64,000 bases of DNA from Tribonema minus (Eukaryota > Sar > Xanthophyceae > Tribonematales > Tribonemataceae): the NCBI GenBank assembly GCA_017506865.1, contig JAFCMP010000401.1, positions 62,001 through 126,000 on the forward strand, in the 5' to 3' direction. The translations under genes and the position numbers were made by a program. Every line of letters starts with the position of its first letter. Position 1 is the stretch's first letter. The notes under the pieces were generated by a model that did not search any database, had not been told where the DNA came from, and saw nothing but the letters and a program-made list of their open reading frames with translations. This document shows, piece by piece, positions 54,078-64,000 of this stretch.

Positions 54078-55570
54078 CTGCAGGCATAGGCAACACAGCT
54101 GCTACAGGCCCTACTAGCCTAAGGGCTGCTGCAGCACCTGCAACAGGAGCAGCGTCGGCAGGCGGTGCCGCAACCGTGCCGGCTGCGACAGCGGCAATGG
54201 CGGTGGCAGCGGCCAATGCGGCAGGTGCTGCACCAACACCTGCGGCAGCAGCAACACCACTGGCAGCAGCAGCAACGGCAGGCGGCGCAGCTGCAGCACC
54301 AGCGCACGCAGCAGCGGCAGCCGTCAATGCAGGCGCTGCGCGTTCCACACCAGCAATGCTACAAGGCGCAGCAGCAGCAGAGGTGGCGCGCCTGCCCCTC
54401 ATGCGGACGATCGCCACAGCTGCCACATCTCTACGTGCAGCAACAGGTGACAAGCTGGAACATATACTGCCACCAGCGCTAACGCCACTGCAGCAGCAAC
54501 CACCTACGCAGCAGCCGCCGCTGCGGCCGACAGCAGGTGGTGGCACTGGTGCGGATGCTGCTTGCGTACTTGACGCCAGTGCTCTGCTTTTGCAGTGTAG
54601 CCTGAAGCGCCCCAATCAGAGTGCGCTTGCAGATGCCGTCGCTACCGAGCTTGCAGATAAGGTGGAGGCGGACCTGCAACAGCTGCCGCAGGGCACGCAA
54701 CGCACGCAAGCACTTGCTCGATTCCGGTCGCAGCGGCACATGCACTCGATCGGCATGGCATTCCTCAACGAGCTCATGTACTCCACAACGGCTTCGTTCG
54801 ATGGCCTATCCTGGCAGCTGGCCGTCAAACGCGCCATCGGAGTAGAGGAGCAGACGGCAGGCTGCAAGCTGTGCGGGAAGTCGCCGGGCGGCACCCTGCA
54901 TGCACGGCTGTGTCAAGCGCCACGCGTCAAGGCGCACGACACCATCGTCCACAATAGCGTCAAGAGGGCCACGCAGCGCATCCTGCGGGAATACCTCAAA
55001 ACGGGACTGGTGGACGAGGACTACACGCCGTTTCTGGGGTCTGCCGGGCCGCCGGGGAGTCGCAGGATGGACATCGTGCTGCCTGCCGACGCCTTCCCGG
55101 TGACCGGCTACGACGACCCGACACGCCACCTACCGCTCATGGTGGACGTTACCTGCTTCGAGGCACAGGTGGCGTCGCGGGCGGCGAAGACTGCAGCAGA
55201 CCCCGAGCGATGCTGCCGCGACCAAGAGGCCGCCAAGACTACCCACTATTCTGGTCATTATGATCAGAATTGCTACAAACTTGCCACATTGGCAATAGGG
55301 TCATTTGGCAGCATCGGGGAGCAGGGGCGGAAGTTGCTGGAGGCTGTGGCGACGGAGTATGCCAGCAGGATGTCAGTGCCCGGAGGAGCGCGCCCTAAAG
55401 CTCTCAAGGGCATCGCCCTGGCGCGCTTACGCTCGGCACTGTCGGCAGCGCTCCACATGGCGTACTCTGGCCGTGTCATGACACACATGGCAGAATCCAG
55501 GGGAGGGGGGCACATGGAGGAGGACGTAGGGGAGGACCCCGAGATGCCATTTGGCGGCGGCGGCGTTTGA
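54078..55570 (+). CDS. LINE ORF, C-terminal part with restriction-like endonuclease domain
   Basis: The open frame begins at an ATG at 54026, but that start lies in flanking DNA; LINE coding starts after the target duplication at 54078. The first ~150 residues are extremely Ala-rich. Then come FLNELMYSTTASFDGLSW, a CCHC-type zinc motif (CKLCGKSPGGTLHARLC), and an endonuclease core (SRRMDIVLP...LPLMVDVTC) matching the R..D...D layout of PD-(D/E)xK endonucleases in R2/CRE/NeSL/Dualen-type LINEs. Such enzymes nick the target for reverse transcription. It ends in TGA. Without a reverse transcriptase it is not autonomous. Confidence 0.75.
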
Positions 55571-55677
55571 GTGGTTGTCGTTGCGACACTTTCAGACTGT
55601 CATACGACATGTAGATTCCTTACAGCTAGATGCCAATCATCTGGGCTTTTTCGCGCCCTGAGCGAGAATTAATAAAA
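54078..55677 (+). mobile_element. 5'-truncated LINE retrotransposon (1.6 kb) with 12-bp target duplication
   Basis: AGTACATCACTA occurs at 54066-54077 and 55678-55689, exactly bracketing the segment. The element ends in a short A-rich tail (ttaataaaa). A GGGC/GCCC hairpin in its 3' UTR is shared with copies at 29.5, 32.5 and 44.6 kb. The reverse transcriptase has been lost by 5' truncation. Confidence 0.88.
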
Positions 55678-55689
55678 AGTACATCACTA

Positions 55690-57525
55690 GTGCACGTGCA
55701 GTGACCTGCTACCATAAACGGTTGTGCCAACGCCGCTGCTGCAGCCACCACCGTAGCCGCCGCCGCTGTAGGGTGTGTGCAATGCAGCTGCATGCTTGTG
55801 CACAAACACTGTGCTGGCATGCTGCTTGCGAGTTCCTTGAGCTGTACGCATTTGGGTGCATTTGGCGGCACAACCCAGAGTTCTCGGATCATAAGTAAAT
55901 CTCTTGGGTCCTTTATAGATGTAGCGCTCGCATGAGCACATGCGCATGCTATGACTGGGCAAGAGAACCACTGGTGTCACTGGTTGAACACCGGCGCAGC
56001 AGGCGAAACGCTGGTCAGAACTCGCCGGATAGATCATCAGTATACGGGTACGGGTCGTTGCAGAGCACCAGTGAAACTTGTATGAGTACCCGCTGCTACT
56101 AGTAGTACTCAGTGATGAGTACTCGCACCGGTACTGGTTGACCTCCGTTTCTCACAGTTCAACAATGTCTGCAGGCCAGCTTTTAAGACCATGCTTTTGC
56201 AAGCTGTTGAGCTGAGGCACAACAAGATATACACGATCGTTGTTTCGACATGAAGGCTGAGGCATTGTCTGACGCACTGAAGAAAGGTCACCGCGCCTCT
56301 GACATTCATTCATCAACCAGGCAAGTGACACACACTTTAAGGAACAATCATTGCACAGGCATTCATCAGTGCATCGTAAATCAGATACAGGCGCACTGGC
56401 AGGCGCAAATTGAATGCCTTGCGCTGCGCCCTCCTGTACCCTTGCTTACAATGACTTGATATGTGTCTAGAAACATGAATGAGTGTGCTTTCAGCAAGAC
56501 AACGCATTACGACATGTACTTGTATGACGGTATGCGAAGAGAGGGATTCCCTGCTGCAAGAACCATTTTGCGGGTGCTGTCACAATGATCATTATACTCG
56601 TCGTTGATCAGCCATAGCAACTGTTGCAGCATCAGTCTTTTAAGCAGAGGCAGACCTGCTTAAACAAGCCACATATATGATGTTATGCCCCGTGAACATG
56701 TATTTTGAGCAGTCCAATTTGGTTGCACTAAGGCACTTTAAGCAGTCAAAAGCGCGCTGTACCAGCATGTCCATCAGATCCCAACGACAATGGCGCAGAC
56801 AATGGTGCTGCCATTGACAAACTTCAAAAGTCGCCTGCTGCTGCGCCTGGTCCAGTGTTGAGTACACCTCCTTCCGACTGCAAGGTGTGCATTTCATCTG
56901 TGTGCCTCGTGTCGTGCACACGTGGACCGGTTGCCGATTCAAATAAGTCCCCATACAACTCCAAGTCCCATTCGCGTTGAAAATTGATAAGGCGCTTAGG
57001 GGGCACACCTACATAGGGACAGGCTTAATGACATAAGTTAATGTACTCTTAACGTACTCTGACCTGAACTCATAAAGGGGCAGAGCTTAACTGGGTGCAG
57101 CGCACATGTGCAGCGCTCGCGCAATACAAGAGGGGGTCAGACTGCACCTGTAACTCTCATGTACTGTGTAGCTGGGCATGTCAACACAACTACTCAGACC
57201 TCAATGATCACTCCTCAGCGGCCGCGGTCTCATCACGAACAAACCGCCATGTGCGCCACAGCTCTCAGTGCAGCATTTGGACAGTGAAAGCGTGATGACA
57301 GCGAAAGCGTGATGTACTGTTGCTTGTCGACGACAAGAGGCGCAAAATGTGACCACCACGCGCAAAACCAACATGCACATGTTGCTGGTACTTCGAAGAG
57401 TACACGAGTTTATAACATGACTCTGACTTGTAACCAATTTGTGTGTGTGTACATGCTGTGGTGGACGCCGAGAGGGCGCGCGCTTGCCAGCTCTCCATAC
57501 GCGCGTGGGCCGCATCGGCGCGCCC
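55690..57525. other. No gene recognised
   Basis: About 1.8 kb with short conflicting frames only. Repeated 'agtact/gagtact' trinucleotide-like motifs lie around 56085-56135. The 3' UTR of the PPR-SMR gene (minus) should fall at its right edge. Confidence 0.35.
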
Positions 57526-57678
57526 TCAGCACGTGACCCTGAGGACGCCGTCGTTGTGCGGGAGCGGCGAGACCTCCATGCCGGCCTGCGCCAGGCGCGC
57601 CACAACGGCGGCCTTCACCCTGCCCTTGAGCTCGCCCCTCAGGTGGCCCTTCCCGGTGATGAGGTACAGCTCGTACGC

Positions 57679-57713
<35 letters not shown>

Positions 57714-59628
57714 TGCCGCTGCCCCGCCGCTGCGCCCGCATGTCGCGCAGCTGCAGCTCGAGCGCCGCGGCCGCGGTGCCGGCGCTGTGGTCGTGGAAGT
57801 CCATGATGGTCACGCGCGCGGCGTCTGCGCGCTCGTCGGCCTGCAGCGCCTTGGTCGGCGTCTCTGTCGTCCACCCGGGGCGCCCGGGCTCGACGCCCGG
57901 CCTGCGCAGCCTGTACGGGTTGAAGGCGCCGGCGGCGCGCGCCGCGGCGTACCACTCGCACGCCGTGCGCTTGTCGCCGACCCTCCACGCCGTGTCGACC
58001 GCCATGTCCCAGGCGTCCAGTGACAGCGGCGCGCCGCGCGCGCGCATGGCGTCCACGATGCCGCGCACGGCCGCCACGTCGCGCAGCTCGCGCGCGCAGT
58101 GCACGAGCACGGGCTGCACGACGAGCGAGGAGAGCCTGCCCGCCGCGGCGACGCCGTCGAGGATGCGCACGGCGGCGTGCAGCTGACCCGTCCTCACGAA
58201 CCCCTCCACGAGGCTGGAGTAGATCGCTTCGTACTCTTTGGCGGTCACGCGCTCCGCCTGGCTGAGCTCGCGCGTCAGCTTGCGGAACTGCGCCGCGTCG
58301 CCGGTCATGATGCACGCCAGCAGGGCCGACCTGTAGGTGCGCGTGGGCGGGACGACCCCCGCTCCCTTCATGTCCCGAAAGGAGCTCAGCACCTGCTTCA
58401 GCGGCGCCGGTGCGCAGTGCAACAATGACGGCAGATTGGAGGAGGAGCTTGACGCTTTGGATAGCGCAAGTGCTGACGCGCTTTCAACGCTGGTCAAAGC
58501 GGCGCCGCCATCAGAATGCCCTGATGACGCACAAGGTGGGCGTAAATTGAAATTGAAACGGGGTGTGTGAGAGATGTAACCAAGCTCAAAACGGTGCTAG
58601 CGCTTGAGCCCTGTCGCTGAACCTCTGTAGCTGAACCTCCGCAGCGCTGACTGTGTTACTGGTACCACACGTGCGCACAACAAGCATTGTCCAGTGGCGT
58701 GCACTATACACCCTCTGTCCGTCGATGGACGCCAGCCAACCGGCCATGTTCATTTTTTTCCTTTAGCGCATGCACTGCGCACAAGCAGTTACTGGCCTGG
58801 TGCACATGCTGCATGCAGATGCAACCTCTGTATGATGCAGCAATCACGTACCCGATCATATTCCCTGCTCGCACACAGAGTCTCCAGCAGCTTGGTCCAA
58901 GCCAGTGCGTCCGGTTTCAAGCCTCGCTGCTCCATCTCAGTAACCATGGTCAGCGCCGTGCGCCAGTCCGCACAGTGACGACAACCTCTCAGCAGGCAAT
59001 CGTAGATCCTGATGTTGGGCTCGACACCATCCTGGATCATCTGGCGGTACAGCGCCATGGCGGACTCCATTGAGCCTGAAGAAGCACACGCCCTCATGGC
59101 AATGCAGTAGATGTAGACGTTCAGTTGCACACCGCTGCCTCTGACAACAGACAGAACGCGCAGCGCCATTGACCCCTGCCGCTGCGTAGTAAACGCAAAG
59201 ATAATATAGTGCACAGTATGTTCATGCGGCTGAAATCCGGCTTTGATGTACTCACGACAGGCGTGCCAAGCGTCCTGCGCTCGATCAGCGCGTGCCAGCG
59301 CGCTGACGTAGAGGTTGCGATGAAAATCTGTTATCTCCCACCCCTGTTTGTGCATGTGTTCCATCGTGAGAGTTGCTTCGTCGGGATCCTTTTCCCACTT
59401 GGCTGCCTCAAGCACAAGGGTTGCCTGGCTCTTAGACAGATTATCGGCGCCGATCGCTTTTGCTTGAGCCAAGATCTGACTCCATGAGTTCTGCTTGGCG
59501 AGGTCAGACATGGTGCATTGCAACGCCTGCGGGCCCCTAGCAGTGGATCGTTGCTTTGGACACCACAAGGCAATAGCAAGCGTCCTGGCAGACTGCAGAC
59601 GGCCGTGACGCAGCACCACAGCCAGCAT
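57526..59628 (-). CDS. PPR-SMR protein (organelle RNA metabolism), two or more exons
   Basis: Exon 1 is 58852-59628, from an ATG that opens with a basic, amphipathic MLAVVLRHGRLQSARTLAI, a likely organelle transit peptide. It ends at donor CGG/GTACGT. It carries tandem ~35-aa pentatricopeptide repeats (WEITDFHRNLYVSAL, YIYCIAMRACASSG, IRIYDCLLRGCRH, DALAWTKLLETLC). The last exon (57526 to about 58520) continues with PPRs (VVPPTRTYRSALLACIMTG) and a C-terminal SMR domain (MDFHDHSAG...YLITGKGHLRG...GVLRV, TGA). The exact acceptor is unresolved: candidates near 58500-58530 do not match phase 0, so a small middle exon is possible. PPR-SMR proteins bind organellar RNA or DNA, and some SMR domains are nucleases. 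A poly-Gly run sits inside the SMR domain. Confidence 0.8.
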
Positions 59629-61073
59629 GGTTGCACGCGGCCGAGAAAAGCTTGTCCGGCTTACTTCAAAAGTCTGCAACCTCAAGTTCCTGAACTTCAA
59701 AGCCTTGAAGTGAAGTTACGAACTTCAATTTTGGCTTCCTTGCAGAGATGGGGTCCCGGATGATCAACAGAATTCTAGAACGAGCATCATCAGGCATGTG
59801 CATTTTCGCTAAGTTTGGCATCGCATGTTCACATGTCCTGACGCAATTCGAACCAATTAATAGAGAGACACTTTGCTAGGTAAATGAATGCTCTGTGGTT
59901 ACCACAGTGTGGTAGCAAGCTTGGCATTGATGACCAGTTGTATTGTCATTTTGCGCCGACATGGATGACAGTACTGACATGGGCAGCATCAACGACCCCA
60001 ATGCTGAGGCTCTCACTGGGGTCACATGTGATACCAAGTGGAGGTGACGAGGTGACAGCAGATGGCAAGATGCATGCGTGTTCGTATGCATGACTTCAAT
60101 GAACACACAGGGCCATCAAGAAGCAAGGCACCCAGACAAGAACAACGAGGGCTTCCATAATCGGCCGAAGTGTGAAATGAATCGTCCAACGACCACGACC
60201 GCGTACAGGAAGACCCTCTATACCCGATCGGGCGTGTCGCGCGCGCCTCTCTGTTCGACAGGTCGCGCGCTCCCCCCCCCCCCCCCCCCAACATACTGAA
60301 CTACGCACACCACCATACAACTCTCAGCACTTGTATGCACACTGCCACATCAGGCTACTCTGTTTAGCAGCGACCAGCGGGGGATCCGGGCGGCAGCGCG
60401 CCGACGCGGCAGCAGCAGCAGTGATCCACAGCGCCGCGCCGGCGCGCTGCACGCCCAACGTAAAGATAGAACCGAGAGACCCGCGCAGCGCCGCCGCCAC
60501 GCGGCGGTCGCGCGCGCGGGAAAAACCGGGGGTAGGATACCGTCAATGTGTGTGTCTGCTTCTGTGTGTGGGTACTAACGATAAGCACACACAAGTGCGC
60601 GTGAGGGCGCGCGGGCGCCTGCGCCGCCCCTCCCTTTGGCAGGCGACCCTCGCCTGCGCGGGGGAGGGGGGGGGGCGGAAAGCGCTCGCCCCTCTGAATC
60701 TTGACCTAACGTTGACCCTTCTTACCCGCCCCCCGCCGTCGCCAAAATCCCTCTTGTGGCTTCGGTGTCTCCTCTACCACCACCGCCGACGCCGCCGGCC
60801 CGGCACCAATCAAAACGCTGCCCGCCGCCGCCGCCTCCGCTGCCGCCGCAACCCCGCACACCTGCGTGTGCAAACGCACTAGCACGGACCAAAATTGGTT
60901 CCTCTAAAACCGTCCGTCGCGTGTGCACGCAACTGCGCGCCCCCCACGCCGCCCGCGAACCGCCACACAGGGTTCCGTCGGCGCGCGGGGGGAGGGTACC
61001 GCATGGCCTTGCCGTGGCCGCTGCCGCCGCTGCCGCCGCCGCAACCAGCGCCGTCAGCGCTGGGGCAACCGAT

Positions 61074-61105
<32 letters not shown>

Positions 61106-61107
61106 CT
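59629..61107. other. Intergenic: poly-C tract and CCG-rich repeats
   Basis: An 18-base C run lies at 60272-60289. Proline/alanine-type CCG repeats dominate 60770-61107, where both strands have long but compositionally biased frames. These are simple-sequence expansions and I call no gene. Confidence 0.5.
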
Positions 61108-62401
61108 CTACGCGTGCATGGCCCACAGCTGCGCGCACGCGACCTCGAGCTCCGCGGGCGTGATGTCGTTGACGCACACCGCGGCGCCGATGCCCGTGAG
61201 CAGCGGTATGCGCTGCGCGCCGTTGCGGTGCTGCACGGCGTCGGCGAGGCCCTGCGCGAGCGCGGCGGGCGTGACGGCGGGGTGCAGCGTCGGCAGGCCG
61301 ACGCCGCGCATCGCGGCGAAGACGCGGTCGCGCACGGCGGCGCTGATGAGCCCCCTATTGGCCGCGAGCACGACGCACAGCGCGCCGTCCACGTTGACCG
61401 CCTCGCCGTGCATGAGGTCCGCCCCCGGCTCCATCTCCAGGATCTTGGAGAAGGTGTGGCCGTAGTCCACGCAGCGCTCCAGCTTCTCCTCCCAGAGGTT
61501 GGGGCCGAGCTCTTCCAGCATGATCTGGGGGGGGGGGGAAACGGGGGGGAGGGGGAGAGTCAGCATCGCCTGCCTGCACGGCGCAAACCAAATGAGGTCT
61601 GGCAGCTATTCGCCTGCGCGTGGTGCTTGCCCTGTCCCCCTTGTCGCATCGCCTCTCAGAAGTTGAAGTACGGCACATGACGCTGCGCCGTGTCCAGTCA
61701 GCAGAAGCGCGCGCGCTGTGCTGCAGCGCTTGGCAACCCCATGACGCAGATCGCCGCGCCGTGTCTGGATGGACAGCTTGACGTCTCCATCAGCTCAAGG
61801 CCCTGGAAGCGCTCAACATGCACAGCAGCAGTTGACGCGCAGCGCAGCCGGCGGCGAAACGCAGCAGCACTTATCCCCAGCGACACACAACCGCGCTACC
61901 ACGTCGCGCGGCGCGCGCCGCACGCACCTGGATGGACAGCCCGCTGACCCTGTCGGCGCAAGGTCCTAGAAGCGCTCATGCACAACAATGCAATTGGCGG
62001 TGAAACGCACGAGCGCTCGCCCCCCCCAACGACACGCGTGCAACTACATGGCACGCACCTGGATGGACAGCTCAATGACCCTGTCGGCGACGGGGTCCGC
62101 GCCCTGGAAGCGCTCGCGCACGAGGCGCGCGCCGTGCGCCTCGAGCAGGCAGAAGAGCTCCGCGGAGCGCACGAGCGCGAGCTTCATGACCTCGCCGAGG
62201 CCGTTGACGACGTTGCGCGCGTCCTGCGTCGCGATGAACGTCTTGTCGAGCAGCGCCGCGGCGGGCGCGTAGAACGAGCCGACGCGGTTCTTCTGCGGCC
62301 CGCACGCGCACGAGCAGTAGTCGACGCCGTTCTTGACGCCCACGGACGCGTCCACGAGCGCGAGCAGCGTCGTCGGCACGCGGATGTAGGGGACGCCGCG
62401 C
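61108..62401 (-). CDS. Sugar-phosphate cyclase, EEVS/DDGS-like (3-dehydroquinate synthase superfamily), last two exons
   Basis: Exon A is 62059-62401 (acceptor GCGCAG, donor CAG/GTGCGT) and exon B is 61108-61524 (acceptor CCCCAG, TAG stop). Exon A reads YIRVPTTLLALVDASVGVKNG, KNRVGSFYAPAAALLDKTF and GLGEVMKLALVR; exon B reads LGPNLWEEKLERCVDYGHTFS and LMHGEAVNVDGAL. The metal/NAD+ residues of the dehydroquinate-synthase fold are kept (Glu in GEVMK, His in GHTF, His in MHGEA). VGVKNG and VDYGHTFS fit 2-epi-5-epi-valiolone / demethyl-4-deoxygadusol synthases better than true DHQS. These cyclise sedoheptulose 7-phosphate, and in algae lead to mycosporine-like sunscreens. The N-terminal NAD+-binding exons lie to the right, possibly near 63.1 kb, or outside the window. 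The acceptor of exon B follows a long C tract. Confidence 0.8.
61758..61985 (-). repeat. Two intronic micro-duplications of the exon A 3' end
   Basis: ctggatggacagc with a following (g)ccctggaagcgctc occurs at 61765-61813 and 61929-61978, as at 62059-62115 in the real exon. The copies are diverged and sit inside the intron between exons A and B, about 130-165 bp apart. Confidence 0.75.
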
Positions 62402-62479
62402 CTGCGCGTGTGCAAGAGGTGACGTGCCCGCGCGGTGAGCGTACGGGTGACTCATACTTCGAGTGATAGTGTAGGCGAG

Positions 62480-62760
<281 letters not shown>

Positions 62761-62881
62761 AGTCCAGGTGTCCATTTACCGCTGCTGCTGGCGACTCAAG
62801 GATAAGACATGTACCTATGCTGCAGTGCACGACCTCGCATTTGCTGACGTGCGACATGGCGCCACATTTGACATGGATGCG

Positions 62882-63118
62882 TCATGTACTCTCAAGATCT
62901 ACTCTCAAAATCTGCATGAGGTGGCACAGAATTGAAGGAGTCTCCATGTGCTCATTAAGCTGTCCAGTGATAGCTGACCATTGAAGCACCGTGATACTTT
63001 GAAGTACACATGTTTCAGAGTTCAGGGACACACGAGGGTTCCAGCACGTAATGCAGATATAGTCCTGCAGTGCCAAATGTATCAGAACGCCGCCGCTGCC
63101 AACAACGACGTGACGCAA
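62882..63118 (-). CDS. Possible upstream exon of the sugar-phosphate cyclase
   Basis: A minus-strand frame contains HVVVGSGGVLIHLAL, reminiscent of the NAD+-binding GGGV.lDiagf segment that precedes PTTLL in this superfamily. The conserved Asp is His, and a gcactgcag at 63070 looks like an acceptor rather than a donor. It may be a true exon, a decayed copy or chance. Confidence 0.2.
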   Translation of the reverse strand: MRHVVVGSGGVLIHLALQDYICITCWNPRVSLNSETCVLQSITVLQWSAITGQLNEHMETPSILCHLMQILRVDLEST

Positions 63119-64000
63119 CTGTCAAACACTAGCTGCTGCTTTTGATGCAATTGCTACGTGTTGGCGCTCCTGCAACTCTCATTGTGAAACTGCCACCACA
63201 CCCATGGTGCACCTGTACAGGTCAGCGGCGTGTTATGGCCAACGGCCGCCACTGCCGCTGCTGATGATGGGCCCGCGGCGCTGCAGTCGGATCCTAATCC
63301 GCAAGCCCACAATACCTACCTTTGCCCTGACGTCAGATGACCCCAGTCATGACAAATCACCCAAGGTCATTCCAAGACTGCGACTCCTCCGGATGGCGCG
63401 CCTCAACAAGTTGGCAGAGGGATTGTCCAGCACGACGCCGCTGCCAGTGCTGGTGATGACCAACTCTGATTCTCACAGGAGACAGCTGCAAGTCAAGATG
63501 GACGCCAGGTTCAAGTTCAAACCACCACTGCCAGTGACGCACCTGTTGAGGTTGGCGGTGAGGCCCGCTGTGTCCAGCAGGACGCGGCCACTGATGCCGA
63601 TGAGCTTGCGCAGCAGCAGCAGCAGCCAACTTCAACACTAACCGCAAGACCAGCCCTAGCTCAAAACACTGAAAAAAGGGACGCCAACTTCAAATTCAGT
63701 CCAAACCGCAAATGACATTGCGGCGTCGCATCTAGAGTTACATAACGAATCAAAAAACAACGCGTTGCTTCGTTAGTTATTGGGTTTTTGTTATACAACG
63801 AATAAATAACGACGCCCCTGAAGGCGATTCGTTGTTTTCGCATTTTTGAGAAATGCTTCCCTGCAGCTCGTTGTTGAGCTGGTTGCGCGGTGTAAACAGC
63901 GAAGCCTGCGCGCATGACGTTGCGCCGACGTGCCAGCAAGAGCAACACCAGCACAGCAGCACATCTCCATCACCAAACCGGGTTTGCGTTTGCCAGCCTG
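63119..64000. other. No gene supported; AT-rich inverted repeat near 63.75-63.84 kb
   Basis: A 145-codon frame (63204-63641, plus) is Arg/Leu/Ser-rich and built on degenerate 'ccactgccg/gatg' repeats, and I do not call it a gene. An AT-rich patch with acgaatcaaaaaacaacg at 63745 and its partial inverse gattcgttgttttcg at 63826 may be a small inverted-repeat element. Confidence 0.3.

Noticed and set aside
60722-61177. Ala/Gly/Pro-rich frames around 60.7-61.2 kb as genes
   Set aside because: Composition is driven by CCG repeats, and equally long frames exist on both strands.

Overview
This looks like nuclear DNA of a GC-rich, photosynthetic, probably flagellated alga, most likely of the green lineage. 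The evidence is GT-AG introns, long Ala/Gly codon runs, a PPR-SMR organelle-RNA protein, a sugar-phosphate cyclase of the kind used for algal sunscreens, a RIIa-type axonemal docking domain, and LINE, Ty3/gypsy and satellite repeats. I cannot name the species.

Layout. 1-3499 is host flank: a partial ankyrin-like ORF and an RIIa-domain exon, both on the minus strand. 3504-53296 is one Ty3/gypsy LTR retrotransposon. It is bounded by two 423-bp LTRs that I find identical by eye and by a 4-bp target duplication, AAAC. Its gag-pol carries a cytosine-5 DNA methyltransferase between RNase H and integrase. Its integrase reading frame is cut at 11918 and resumes at 51686. The 39,767 bp in between are therefore a single secondary insertion into a very young retrotransposon. 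53301-64000 is host again: a 5'-truncated LINE with a restriction-like endonuclease domain, a PPR-SMR gene, and a sugar-phosphate cyclase (EEVS/DDGS-like) gene.

The ~40-kb insert is the centre of interest. Both ends carry tandem arrays of a related 62-63-bp unit in the same (direct) orientation, and I see no long terminal inverted repeats. From left to right it holds: a C2H2 zinc-finger protein with a nuclease-like tail (minus, frameshifted); a five-exon 1,368-aa gene whose C-terminal part resembles a tyrosine recombinase (plus); a Cys/His-repeat protein with a second nuclease-like tail (plus, frameshifted); a minus-strand cluster of an IS4-type transposase, a Fanzor (eukaryotic TnpB) RNA-guided nuclease and a small ORF with a virus-like DNA-binding tail; then cargo-like genes (a membrane protein, an NAD(P)-binding SDR, a decayed RhoGEF, an FNIP/LRR protein, a divergent unknown gene); a 2.7-kb satellite array of 236-bp monomers; an LRR-PGG membrane protein; and a duplicated unknown ORF family.

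My reading is that the insert is a giant mobile element. Its best candidate for its own integration enzyme is the recombinase-like gene. The IS4/Fanzor module, a hAT-like MITE and a LINE fragment are nested passengers, and the cellular-type genes are cargo. Seen directly: the split pol, the LTRs, the target duplications, the repeats, the splice sites and the motifs. Inferred: that the 40-kb segment moves as one unit, and by which enzyme.
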